Below are positions 32,990 through 41,499 of a stretch of DNA of 64,000 nucleotides, one piece after another. The translations under genes and the position numbers were made by a program. The stretch spans positions 28,228 through 92,227 of the forward strand of contig CAZUYC010000132.1 in the NCBI GenBank assembly GCA_964624475.1. Reading direction: 5' to 3'. The number at the start of each line of letters is the position of its first letter. The first letter of the stretch is position 1. The notes under the pieces were generated by a model. It ran no database searches. It was not told the origin of the DNA and was given only the letters and a program-made list of their open reading frames with translations. The stretch comes from CAZUYC01 sp964624475 (lineage in GTDB: Bacteria; Myxococcota_A; UBA9160; SMWR01).

Positions 32990-33307
32990 TCAGTCCGCGC
33001 GCCGCTCGACGATCTGGTTGTAGATCCACGCGACGGCGAAGCCGAACACGGCGCCGGCCAACGTAGCCCAGAAGAAGCCGACAAAGGCCCCGGGCCAGGT
33101 CACCGCGTAGCCCGGGAAGTAGTTTCTGAGTAGGCCGAGGTGCTGGCCAACGTTCGGCCCGCCGCGCAGCAGCAGCCATGCCGTCGCGACGAACAAGCCC
33201 GTGCCGGAGGCCATGCCGAATACCATCGCCATGACGCGTGTGCGCATGCGCACCACCGCGGCGCGAATCAATGCGCGCTCGCTCTGCGCGGCTATCGTCG
33301 CCATCAC
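32990..33307 (-). CDS. small membrane protein, stand-alone copy of a two-helix domain
   Basis: A 105-aa protein (GTG 33307; ATG 33304 equally possible, both abutting or overlapping the upstream stop). It has two hydrophobic segments flanking a loop: GTGLFVATAWLLLRGG, NVGQHLGLLRNYFPGYAVTW, then GFFWATLAGAVFGFAVAWIY. The upstream FAD enzyme ends with a domain that repeats the same landmarks in the same order (GLF-ATA, LLLRGG, VG, NY..G, W.GA..G). It therefore looks like a duplicated, detached membrane module, perhaps forming a complex with the fused copy. No known family recognised. Confidence 0.75.
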   Translation of the reverse strand: MMATIAAQSERALIRAAVVRMRTRVMAMVFGMASGTGLFVATAWLLLRGGPNVGQHLGLLRNYFPGYAVTWPGAFVGFFWATLAGAVFGFAVAWIYNQIVERRAD

Positions 33308-35124
33308 GTCCCTCCGTCGAGAAGATTGACCGCGCGCTCTTCTATCCGGCGCACGATGCGCTGCTCTTCTAGCGCGATCACGAAGTTGATCAGCGTGGCG
33401 AGCAGCCAGCCGAAGCCGAAGCCGAGCAGGCCAGCCTCGACGAGCCCGTAGGAAGCGCCGGTCCAGCTCATCTGGAAGCCGAGCAGATAGTTTCCGAGTA
33501 GCGACAGGTTTCCACCCACGGTCGCACCGCCCCGCAGCAGCAGGATCGCGGTCGCGAGGAACAGGCCCACGCCCGCGACCAGCCCGATTGCGCCGCCGAG
33601 CGCCACCGCGTCGTAGCGCGCGAAGGCGTTGCGGATCAGCTCCTCGATCGTGGGGTCGCCGAGGCGCTCCGGCACGAGGCGGTCACCAGGCCGCTGGTTG
33701 TCGTTCGCGCGGACCTCTTCGTGGTAGGCGGCGTCGACGTTGACGTCCCAGACGTCGTGGACCTGCCGGCCCGCCACGATGTTCTCCGCCGCGTAGACGG
33801 CAGTCACCATCGAGTGGTCTTGGTTGTTGTAACGATGCTGGCCGTTGCGGCCGACGAGATGCAGGTTCGGCAGGCGCTCGAGCCACTTGCGGATCACCTG
33901 CAGCGCGCCCTGATAGTCGCCGTGGTAGACGGGATACGCCTTGGGCATGCGGATCACGCAGCCGTCCTCGACGTGTCTTGCCATCGCGAGGCCGAGCTTC
34001 TCGCACTCGCGCTTCCCGAGCTCGACGAGCTCCATGTCGCTCGCGCTCCAGTACTCGTCGCCTTCCTGCACGAAGTACTCTAGCCCAAGCGCCGTCTTGT
34101 TCGGGTCGGCCACCATGTGCGGGCTCCAGTTCTTGTAGTTCTGGATGCGCCCGAGCTTTACCTCGCCGGAGTGGATGTAGATCCAGTTGTCGGGGAAGAG
34201 AGCCGGCTGATTCACGATCAGGACGACTGTCAGGTAGTCGCGGTACTTGAGCTGATCTGCCGCCGCGAGCACCTCGGCCGGCGGCGGCGGGTTCATCGCG
34301 CGCAGCAGCGTCTGCACCGGCATCGAGCTGAGGAAGTTGTCGCCGATCACCTCGCTCACGCCGCCGCTCGCGTCGCGAACCAGCACTGAACTCACGCGCT
34401 TGCCGTCGTGGAGGATCGACGCGACGCGGTGATGGAGGTGCGTCTCGATCCCCTTGCCGGCGAGCCGCCGTGCGGCGGTCTCCCACATCTGCCCGGGGCC
34501 GAACCGCGGATAGTGGAACTCCTCGATCAAGGTCGTAATGACTTCGCCATTTGCGTTCCGACGCGAGCCGAGCAGCGCGTCCTTCACGGCCGCGATCAGG
34601 TCGAGGTTTTTGATGCGCTGGACTGCCCAGTCGGCGTTGATCTCCGTGCAGCGCATGCCCCACACTTTCTCTGTGTAGGTCTTGAAGAAGATCTCGAAGA
34701 GGCGTCGTCCGAAGCGGTTGCTGACCCACTGCTCGAAGTTGCGCTCTTCCCTGTACGGGAAGAGCTGTGCCCATAGGTAGCTGGTGCTGATCCGGACGGC
34801 CTCGACGGGCCCGAGACCGAGCAGCGCATTCGTCGGCTTCAGCGGGTAGTCGAAGAACTTGCCGTTGTAATAGATCCGCGACAGCCGCGGCCGCACCATG
34901 AAATCTTCGTCGAGGATCTCGCGCCACAGCTTCTGGACCCGCTGGACCTTCGTGAAGAACCGGTGTCCGCCGATGTCGAAGCGGTAGCCCTTGTACTCTT
35001 CGGTCCGGGAGATCCCGCCGACGATGCCGTCTTGTTCGAAGAGGACTACGGTCTTGCCTGCCTTTGCGAGCTCCCACGCCGCCGTGAGCCCCGCCGGCCC
35101 CGCTCCGATGATCACACAGTCCAT
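33304..35124 (-). CDS. FAD-dependent oxidoreductase (amine oxidase/UGM-like) with C-terminal membrane domain
   Basis: A 606-aa protein. The N-terminus MDCVIIGAGPAGLTAAWELA is a classic FAD-binding fold, followed by GGISRTEEYKGYRFDIGGHR, a pattern shared by protoporphyrinogen-oxidase/UDP-galactopyranose-mutase-like enzymes. GRNGQHRYNNQDHSMVTA near residue 460 is the second FAD contact typical of this group. The last ~90 residues (from about 515) add two hydrophobic segments homologous to the adjacent small protein. ATG at 35124 was chosen at the start of the Rossmann strand. It heads the minus-strand island run; likely substrates are lipid-linked or nucleotide sugars, unproven. Confidence 0.87.
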   Translation of the reverse strand: MDCVIIGAGPAGLTAAWELAKAGKTVVLFEQDGIVGGISRTEEYKGYRFDIGGHRFFTKVQRVQKLWREILDEDFMVRPRLSRIYYNGKFFDYPLKPTNALLGLGPVEAVRISTSYLWAQLFPYREERNFEQWVSNRFGRRLFEIFFKTYTEKVWGMRCTEINADWAVQRIKNLDLIAAVKDALLGSRRNANGEVITTLIEEFHYPRFGPGQMWETAARRLAGKGIETHLHHRVASILHDGKRVSSVLVRDASGGVSEVIGDNFLSSMPVQTLLRAMNPPPPAEVLAAADQLKYRDYLTVVLIVNQPALFPDNWIYIHSGEVKLGRIQNYKNWSPHMVADPNKTALGLEYFVQEGDEYWSASDMELVELGKRECEKLGLAMARHVEDGCVIRMPKAYPVYHGDYQGALQVIRKWLERLPNLHLVGRNGQHRYNNQDHSMVTAVYAAENIVAGRQVHDVWDVNVDAAYHEEVRANDNQRPGDRLVPERLGDPTIEELIRNAFARYDAVALGGAIGLVAGVGLFLATAILLLRGGATVGGNLSLLGNYLLGFQMSWTGASYGLVEAGLLGFGFGWLLATLINFVIALEEQRIVRRIEERAVNLLDGGT

Positions 35125-35657
35125 CCGCCTCCTTCGCAGTGGCGTACAGCCCGTGAGTGTAGGTCCGAGGCCCATCGGTGACACAGGGTCCGCTCGAGGC
35201 TTTGCGGCACGTGCCTCAGCTCCGGCCGAGGCTGCGGGCGGCTTGTCCGCGGGCTGTTCCCGCCGCTCCTCACGCAGGCGGGCCCGCACGAGTACGTGCT
35301 GTTCGTGGACGAGGAGGCGGATCGTCCGTTCATTGCGACCAGGCCCTCCCGGTCAAAGTGGAATGGAGGATGCGATGACTGCATGGAACTTCGTTTGCCG
35401 TCCAGCGGGTGCGAAACCCGTCCGGCCAAGGGTAGCCCGCCCGAGCCGGTAGCGAGCCTGGCGATGGTCTCGGCAACGAGGCCGGCCAAGCGTAGGCACG
35501 CGAGCGCGTGGGCCGTGGGGTTTGCGGCCCCGAAATCCATGCGTAAGCTCCCCCATCCGATTGACGGTGTAGAGTTGGACTCTCCCGCGAGGAGTCGAGG
35601 TTCACGGAATCGCAGATCGTCGCGGCCTCGAGGGGAAGGAGGAGCGCCGGCGCGCCC
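35125..35657. other. 533-bp non-coding gap with possible gene fragments
   Basis: This is the divergent region between the FAD enzyme and the plus-strand membrane protein. No full gene is visible. On the plus strand a short stretch (~35280-35345) reads GPHEYVLFVDEEADRPF, which resembles the early part of a GT4 glycosyltransferase and then loses frame. On the minus strand around 35353-35556 there are Arg/Gly/Pro-rich open frames that look spurious. The region probably contains both promoters and decayed coding DNA. GGGGAAGGAGGAG (from ~35632) is a strong Shine-Dalgarno for the next gene. Confidence 0.45.
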
Positions 35658-37337
35658 ATGAGCGACGGCAGCGGCAAGGTCGGCCGGCGGGACGTCCTGG
35701 CGTGCGCATTCCTGTCGGCACTGTGGTGGGCGCCGCTGTCGATCATCGGCCTCCACGGCGACTTCCCCCTGAACGACGACTTCGCGCATGCGCAGGCCAC
35801 GAGGACGCTCCTCGAGACCGGGCGCTTCGAGCTCAGCAACTGGACCTTGGTTCCCCTCTACACCAACGTCGCGCTCGGGGTCGCCTTCTCCTCGCTGCTC
35901 GGCTTCTCCTTCGAGACGCTCCGACTGAGCAGCCTCTGCATGGGCTGGTTCGGCGTGCTCGGAGCGTATTTCCTGTCGCAGCAGGCGGGCGCCGGCCGGG
36001 CGCCGAGCGCGCTGGGCGCTCTGGTCTTCGGATTCAACCCGATCTACCTGAACCTCTCGTACACCTTCATGACCGATGTCCCCTTCGCGGCGCTCAGCGT
36101 GTGGAGCCTCCTGCTCCTGGCGCGCGGACTCCGCCTGGGCTCAGGGCTCGCGCTGCTGGGAGGGATGGGCTTCGCCCTCGCCGCGGCGCTCTCGCGACAG
36201 CAGGGGGCCGCCATCCCCGTCGCGCTCCTGGCGGCGCTCTGCGTGGCCCGGCTGGAGGGCTGGCGCCGACGGATCGCGTTGGGAGTCGCGGTGCTCGCGG
36301 GCGCCGGCCTCTTCTGGGGAGCGTCGCAGCTCTTCGGGAGCGGGGGTTCGCGCACTCTCCAATCGCTCGCGCAGCTGCGGAAGTCGCTCTTCGCGGCCGG
36401 TGGGGTGGGCCTCGTCGGGACCAACGCCCTGACGTCGGTGTCGTATCTTGGCCTCTTCCTGGCTCCGGTGCTGGCGCTCGTCGGGTGGGGCATGCGGCGC
36501 GCGAGCGCGCGCGCGCTCGTCCTCTTCGGCGCACTCGGCACCTTCGTCGCGGCCCTCGCCGGCCGTCGCATGCCCTTCGGCTTCAACATCCTCTACGACC
36601 TGGGGCTGGGCCCCTCGACCCTGCACGGCGCGCTGCGACTTCCCGGTGCGCCGAGCTGGTTCTGGTGGCTCGTGACGTTCGGAGCGCTCGCGGGCGGCGC
36701 GTTCTGCATCGCGCTTCTCGCGGTCGGCGTGACGACGCGCCGCTCCGAGCTTCGCCGGCGTCCGGAGGCGCTGCTCCTGCTGATCTTCCCGGTGCTCTAC
36801 CTCGCTCCGTTCCTGGGGCTGGCGAACTTCTTCGATCGCTACCTGCTCCCCGTGCTCCCCTGCCTCGCTGCGCTCCTGCTCACGCTGCCGGGTCGCCCTG
36901 CTCCCGCGACCCGGCGGGGCTGTGTCGCGGCGCTCCTGCTCCTGGCTCCCCTCGCGACCTACGCGGTCCTCGGGACCCGCGACTACCTCGAATGGAACCG
37001 CGCGCGCTGGGCCCTCCTCGCGCCCCTGATCGAGCGGGGGGTCCCTCCGCAAGGCGTCGACGGCGGCTTCGAGTTCGACGGCTGGTCCGGCCTCGACCCC
37101 GAGGCACGCTGGTCGCAACGTCTCGCCGGACGCGAGCATGCGGAGTTCCTGCTCTCCTACGTCAAGCTCGACGCCAGGGCCTATCGCGCCCTCGACGCGC
37201 GAGCCTACACACGACTCCTTCCGCCGCGCATCGAGATCCTCACCCTCTATCGGAAGAACCCCCGCGCGTCGAAACCCGGAGCGAGCCGATCCGAAGCGGA
37301 TCTCACGCGGGAGAGGATGCGTCGCCACGCGCCGTGA
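35658..37337 (+). CDS. polytopic membrane protein (GT39/ArnT-like)
   Basis: A 559-aa protein with about ten to twelve hydrophobic segments. The first periplasmic loop carries LHGDFPLNDDFAHAQATRTL, with an acidic DD pair placed as in GT-C lipid-linked glycosyltransferases, and SYTFMTDVPFAALSVWS is typical of GT39-like family members. The C-terminal ~110 residues are soluble. ATG 35658 follows a strong GGAAGGAGG ribosome site. Its 3' end overlaps the convergent gene at 37303 by 35 bp. Likely sugar transfer at the outer face of the inner membrane; substrate unknown. Confidence 0.75.
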   Translation: MSDGSGKVGRRDVLACAFLSALWWAPLSIIGLHGDFPLNDDFAHAQATRTLLETGRFELSNWTLVPLYTNVALGVAFSSLLGFSFETLRLSSLCMGWFGVLGAYFLSQQAGAGRAPSALGALVFGFNPIYLNLSYTFMTDVPFAALSVWSLLLLARGLRLGSGLALLGGMGFALAAALSRQQGAAIPVALLAALCVARLEGWRRRIALGVAVLAGAGLFWGASQLFGSGGSRTLQSLAQLRKSLFAAGGVGLVGTNALTSVSYLGLFLAPVLALVGWGMRRASARALVLFGALGTFVAALAGRRMPFGFNILYDLGLGPSTLHGALRLPGAPSWFWWLVTFGALAGGAFCIALLAVGVTTRRSELRRRPEALLLLIFPVLYLAPFLGLANFFDRYLLPVLPCLAALLLTLPGRPAPATRRGCVAALLLLAPLATYAVLGTRDYLEWNRARWALLAPLIERGVPPQGVDGGFEFDGWSGLDPEARWSQRLAGREHAEFLLSYVKLDARAYRALDARAYTRLLPPRIEILTLYRKNPRASKPGASRSEADLTRERMRRHAP

Positions 37338-38970
37338 TGCGCTCCATGCCCCCCTCTCCGGGATCCCTGAACGCGCGCCACAGCGCGGCCAGGAAGACGC
37401 CGATCAGAAGGAAGTAGATCGCGCACAGCACGAGGAGAGCTCCGGCCGAGACGGGCTGGAGGACCGCCGCCCGGTCCGCCACGAGCAGGAGATCGCGCAC
37501 ACCGTAGTATCGCGATGCGATCACGCCGAAGAGCGCATGGACGTTCAGGCCGATCATGCCGGCGGCGACGCACCACATCCACGCGCCGCGCCAGCGCGCC
37601 GGCGCGAGCGAGACCAGACCGATGGCCAACCACGCCATCTGCGCGATGATCGCAGGCAGGAAGTAGCGCCCCTGGAAGGCGAATCCCATCAGCGCGCCGA
37701 GCAGGATGTAGAAGGCGATCACCGAGAGGATCGAGAGAGCCAGGAACCAGACGACCCCGGGACGCGCGGCGGGATCCTCCTCCGTCCGCGAGAAGACCGC
37801 GCGCAGCGTCTTCGCCAGCGTCAGGCCGACCGCCAGGAGGCTGATCCAGACCAGCGCCGCCGCGAGGGACCTTGGGATCGGCGTATCGAGCCAGCCGAAG
37901 TCGCCCCAGTACATATCGGTCAACCGCCGCGCCAGGCGACGCCAATCGGTTCGGAAAACGGTCTGCAGGTGCGACCAGCGCCTGAGCGCGGCCGCTCCCG
38001 GATCGGGGACGACCGCTCCCGGCGCGTGACCCGGAAACCATTGCCCGTACCACCACCCCGACACGGCCAGGGGAATCGCGCCCACCCATCCCCAGCGCGT
38101 CCACTCGCACGAGCCGAAACCGCGCGTCCGCGCCAGCCGAACCCCGTCCCAGACGCAGACGAGCGCGACCAGCGGGATCAGGCTCGCGAGGCTGCTCCGC
38201 GTCAGGAGACCCGCGCCCAGCGCGATTCCCAGCAGCCACGCGCGGCGCAGCGACAATCCGCTGCGCAGGATCGCCAGCATCATCACGAGACAGGCCGAGA
38301 ACAGCGCGATCTCCATCGAACCGTTGTTGGCGATGGACATCAGGAAGGTGATCATCGGCTGGAAGCTCACCAGCGTCGCCAGGAGCAGCGCCCACGCGTC
38401 GTTCTGGAAGATGAGGCGTCCCGCGCGGTACGCCAACGCCGCCACGCTCACGCCGAAGAGGACCGAGAGCCAGCGAACGGCGAGAAGGCGAACGAAGACC
38501 GTCTCGCCCTCGAGGAGCCCCTGCAGCGTGGCGGCGAGCAGATAGTAGAGGGGCGGATGCGAAGACGTGAAAAGTCGGAACTGGCCGAACCAATAGCCGT
38601 CGTCATGCGAATAGCCGAGCTTGACCTCGGGGGCGTTCAGACCCGCGATCCGTCGCGCGATCCTCTCGCGGGCAGCGAAGTTGAACCTCTCCCCGGGATG
38701 GAAGCGCACCCGATCCAGCTGGGCGATCTTGGAGGAGAGATCGATTTCCGCCGACCGCCAACGGGCGGGCTCGGGATGCAGGCTGTGGAAGCGCGCGATC
38801 AGCTGCCCATAGGCGAAGTGAAAGTTCTCGTCCGGCGCATGCCACGGCGGCACGATCAGGCTCCAGGTCAGATCCGTGACGAGGATCAGCGCGAGCAGGA
38901 GCCAGAGCGCAACGCGCGGCGCGGATCGGAACGCTGCGCCTCGCTGCGCGCCGCCCGCGGCAGCTTGCAC
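37303..38970 (-). CDS. polytopic membrane protein (DUF2142-/GT39-like)
   Basis: A 555-aa protein with an N-terminal TM helix (VALWLLLALILVTDLTWSLI) followed by PPWHAPDENFHFAYGQLIA, an acidic DE motif in a loop as in bacterial GT-C-like membrane proteins such as the DUF2142 group. A long soluble loop (~60-160), then about nine further TM segments, follow. GTG 38970 is preceded by GGAGG seven bases upstream; frames further up are not family-like. It is the distal gene of the 37303-41386 run. Function presumed glycan-related. Confidence 0.75.
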   Translation of the reverse strand: MQAAAGGAQRGAAFRSAPRVALWLLLALILVTDLTWSLIVPPWHAPDENFHFAYGQLIARFHSLHPEPARWRSAEIDLSSKIAQLDRVRFHPGERFNFAARERIARRIAGLNAPEVKLGYSHDDGYWFGQFRLFTSSHPPLYYLLAATLQGLLEGETVFVRLLAVRWLSVLFGVSVAALAYRAGRLIFQNDAWALLLATLVSFQPMITFLMSIANNGSMEIALFSACLVMMLAILRSGLSLRRAWLLGIALGAGLLTRSSLASLIPLVALVCVWDGVRLARTRGFGSCEWTRWGWVGAIPLAVSGWWYGQWFPGHAPGAVVPDPGAAALRRWSHLQTVFRTDWRRLARRLTDMYWGDFGWLDTPIPRSLAAALVWISLLAVGLTLAKTLRAVFSRTEEDPAARPGVVWFLALSILSVIAFYILLGALMGFAFQGRYFLPAIIAQMAWLAIGLVSLAPARWRGAWMWCVAAGMIGLNVHALFGVIASRYYGVRDLLLVADRAAVLQPVSAGALLVLCAIYFLLIGVFLAALWRAFRDPGEGGMERITARGDASSPA

Positions 38971-38972
38971 TC

Positions 38973-39068
38973 TCAGTCCTCCACCACGTGGGTCTCGAAG
39001 CTGCGGCGGTGGCGCTGCCACGCCTCGCGGTCGAGCTCCTCGGGCCCCCCGGGTGAGCTTCGCGTCAC
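38973..39068 (-). CDS. putative 31-residue micro-ORF between two genes
   Basis: A GTG-started frame whose start overlaps the stop of the SGNH gene frame (GTGA at 39068-39065) and whose stop lies 2 nt before the GTG of the next gene. The encoded peptide is charged (EELDREAWQRHRRSFETH) with no membrane segment. The tail of the frame contains the GGAGG that serves the downstream start, so it could act in translational coupling rather than encode a stable protein. Confidence 0.3.
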   Translation of the reverse strand: MTRSSPGGPEELDREAWQRHRRSFETHVVED

Positions 39069-40289
39069 CCGGACTCAGGGCGAACGCTGAAGCAGTAGCC
39101 GCCGGTGCGCTCGACGCCCGCTCCGAGACCGAGGCCGACCTCGTCCGCGCCGGGCGCGGGCGTGAGCGCACGCGCGAGGGCCGCCGCCACCACCTCCGCC
39201 CCGTGTGGGTTCCAGTGATCGTCGGTACGCAGATACGTCGCGCGGCCGGCGGTCGCCTCCTGCCGCAAGGTCGGCGTGAGATCCACACACGGGATGTCTC
39301 GCTCGGCGAGGAGTCGGCTCCAGAGTCCGTTCATGGCGTCGAGGTCGATCGCAGTTGGCCGGCGGAGCGCGGCCCGGAGCTCGTCCCGCGCGTGCAGGCT
39401 CCACCTGCAGGTCCTGGGGGATCAACACCGCCAAGAGCTCGACTCCGTGCTGGCGCGTCTCGTGCAGCAGCTCATCGAGGGCAGCCTCGGTGCGGCCGAG
39501 CTCGCGCCGCCGTTGGGCGTCGTCGACGGGCCGCAACTGGCGCAGGGCATGGCTCACGTCCACCCGTTCGCCGTCCGGCCCGGGCCGCTCCGGCCAGCGC
39601 ATCGCCAACTTGCGCAGGAGCCCGTAGAGGTGGGAGTGACGGTAGAGCCAGTCGAAGAGCGGGTTGAAGGCCGGGTGGGAGCGATCGCCGACTAGCGCCC
39701 GCTGGCTGACCAGCCAGGCGTCCTCGCGCCCGTTGTCCTCGAGATCGTTCTCGAGGTAGATGCCAAGTATGACCATCTGCGGCCGCAGCGCGAGGCCGAA
39801 GGCGCGGAGCCAGGCCGACTGCTGGCGGGTGCCGTAGCCGGGTGTGCCGGCGTTGATCACCTGGGCTCTGAGCCCTCGCCTTTCGAGCTCACGCTCGAGG
39901 CGGACGGGGACCGATTCGTTCTCCTCGATGCCGTAGCCGAACACGAAGGAGTCGCCGAGAAAGACGAGCCGCGGCCGCGGGTCGCCGGGATCGATCTCGG
40001 CCCCGCGCACTCCCAGGGCGTTGACTCGGACGGTGGTCATGTACTCGACCCGGTTGCCGAGATACCCCCGATGTCCCGGCTGGAGCCGGTAGGCCGGCGC
40101 GGTGGACTCGACGAAGAGCCCGCGACTCTTGAGGACCGCGCCTTGCGGCGCCAGCCATCGCACCGTGAGCTCGGCTGTGAGCACACCCACGAGGAGTCCC
40201 AGACTCGCTGCGAAGAAACGAGCGAGGACACTCCGGAGGCCAGCCGCCCAACGGCGAGCCGGCCTCGGACTCTCATTCCCCGGACTCAA
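39065..40289 (-). pseudogene. SGNH/GDSL-type hydrolase interrupted by a single-base frameshift
   Basis: The first ~300 residues (TTG start at 40289, overlapping the radical SAM stop by 4 bp) contain a membrane anchor (LARFFAASLGLLVGVLTAEL), the nucleophile motif RLVFLGDSFVFGYG, and VINAGTPGYG. The remaining catalytic motif, DDHWNPHGAEVVA, is found only in the next frame, which ends at 39065. The frames join at a CCC run (39385-39387, plus strand): dropping one base gives continuous EPARADELRAALRRPTAID. As read, the enzyme loses its Asp-His dyad. A sequencing error is as likely as a true mutation. Family members act on surface glycans (O-acyl transfer or removal). Confidence 0.8.
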
Positions 40290-41386
40290 TCGGGGGCCAG
40301 GTACTCACGCAGATGCGGGTAGCGCTTGCGGGGACGCAGGCGATCGCGGACGTCGATCGCGATCGAGCTCAGCTGCTTGACCACCGAGCTGACCACGGTC
40401 GGACCACCGAGGCAGTCGCGGCAGAAGGGAGTCGGCGGGACGAAGTGACGGAAGGACCGCTCGATGCGTAAGGCTTCGTCCGACTCGAGCACTTCCATCA
40501 GGCTCTGCCGACGCAGATCCCCGATCACGTTCTTGCCGTCGTAATCGACGCAGCAGGTGGTGACCTCACCGCTCGCGAGGATACCGAAATCGTCGCGGAA
40601 GCCGGCCGAGCAGCCGCCGATGACGGCGGGCACCCCGCCGCGCTTGCCGCGCTGCTCGCGCACCCAGAAGTCCTGGACGCGCGAGAAGCTGATGTCGATG
40701 CCGGGGAAGATCAGGCGATCGCCGTTGCGTGCCTCGAGCACGACCTGGCGCCAGGCGCCGAGATCGAGGCCAAGCCGCTCGGCGGTGGCCAGCGTGTGCT
40801 CCTGGAAGTGGCGCGCCATGCTCAGGTTGTCGTCCTCGCTCGTGAGATGCTCGTAGCGCTCGCCGAGCCCGATCGCCGCCCCGTGCGAGCGGATGAAGAA
40901 CTTGATCGCCAGGTGAGTGCGGGCGCCGGCGCGGAGCTTGTCCTCGATCACCCCCCCGACCCGTCGCACGTACTCGGGCAGTGTCAGCGAGCCGCCCCGC
41001 AGGCGGAGATTGAATGCCGTGTCGTTGGGGGTGCGAAAGCCGATCTCGAGCCGGCTCAGCTGGCTCGCGAAGAGCTGCTCGTTGCGGGTGCGCTCGAGAA
41101 GGCTGCCATTGGTCAGGAGCCGCACCCGCAACCCGCGCATCTCGGCGTGGGCGGTCAGCTCGGCCAGCTGCTTGTGCAGGAAGGGCTCACCCATCAGGTG
41201 GAAGGTGAGGAACGGGGTGAGGTGGTGCTCGGCGATCTCGTCGATGATGCGCCGCGCGAACTCGGCCGGCATGACCTCCTTCTTGCGGGTCTGCTGGTCG
41301 ATCGGGCAGTAATCGCAGGTGAAGTTGCAGGCGTTCGTGAGCTCGAGGTAGATGATCTTGAAGCGCCTGCCATCGCGCTTGGCCAT
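40286..41386 (-). CDS. radical SAM/SPASM domain protein
   Basis: A 366-aa radical SAM enzyme with the [4Fe-4S] motif C-x3-C-x2-C at C20, C24, C27 (LTNACNFTCDYCPI) and LTFHLMGEPFLHK with the GEP motif. The C-terminal part has further cysteines (GGCSAGF, TTCCVDYDG, FCRDCLGG) arranged as in SPASM auxiliary clusters. No peptide substrate gene is evident next to it, and neighbours are glycan genes, which is common for radical SAM proteins that modify sugars or lipids. ATG 41386 is clear; it is the first gene of the 37303-41386 run. Confidence 0.87.
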   Translation of the reverse strand: MAKRDGRRFKIIYLELTNACNFTCDYCPIDQQTRKKEVMPAEFARRIIDEIAEHHLTPFLTFHLMGEPFLHKQLAELTAHAEMRGLRVRLLTNGSLLERTRNEQLFASQLSRLEIGFRTPNDTAFNLRLRGGSLTLPEYVRRVGGVIEDKLRAGARTHLAIKFFIRSHGAAIGLGERYEHLTSEDDNLSMARHFQEHTLATAERLGLDLGAWRQVVLEARNGDRLIFPGIDISFSRVQDFWVREQRGKRGGVPAVIGGCSAGFRDDFGILASGEVTTCCVDYDGKNVIGDLRRQSLMEVLESDEALRIERSFRHFVPPTPFCRDCLGGPTVVSSVVKQLSSIAIDVRDRLRPRKRYPHLREYLAPD

Positions 41387-41499
41387 GGGGGGCCATCCCG
41401 GACGCGCGCCTTCTGGCTGGTGTCGCTGCTTCCGGGGACCGGAACGAAACCTCTCGGCGCGCGATTCAAATCATAGTGTAGCACAGCCATTGGGTGTTC

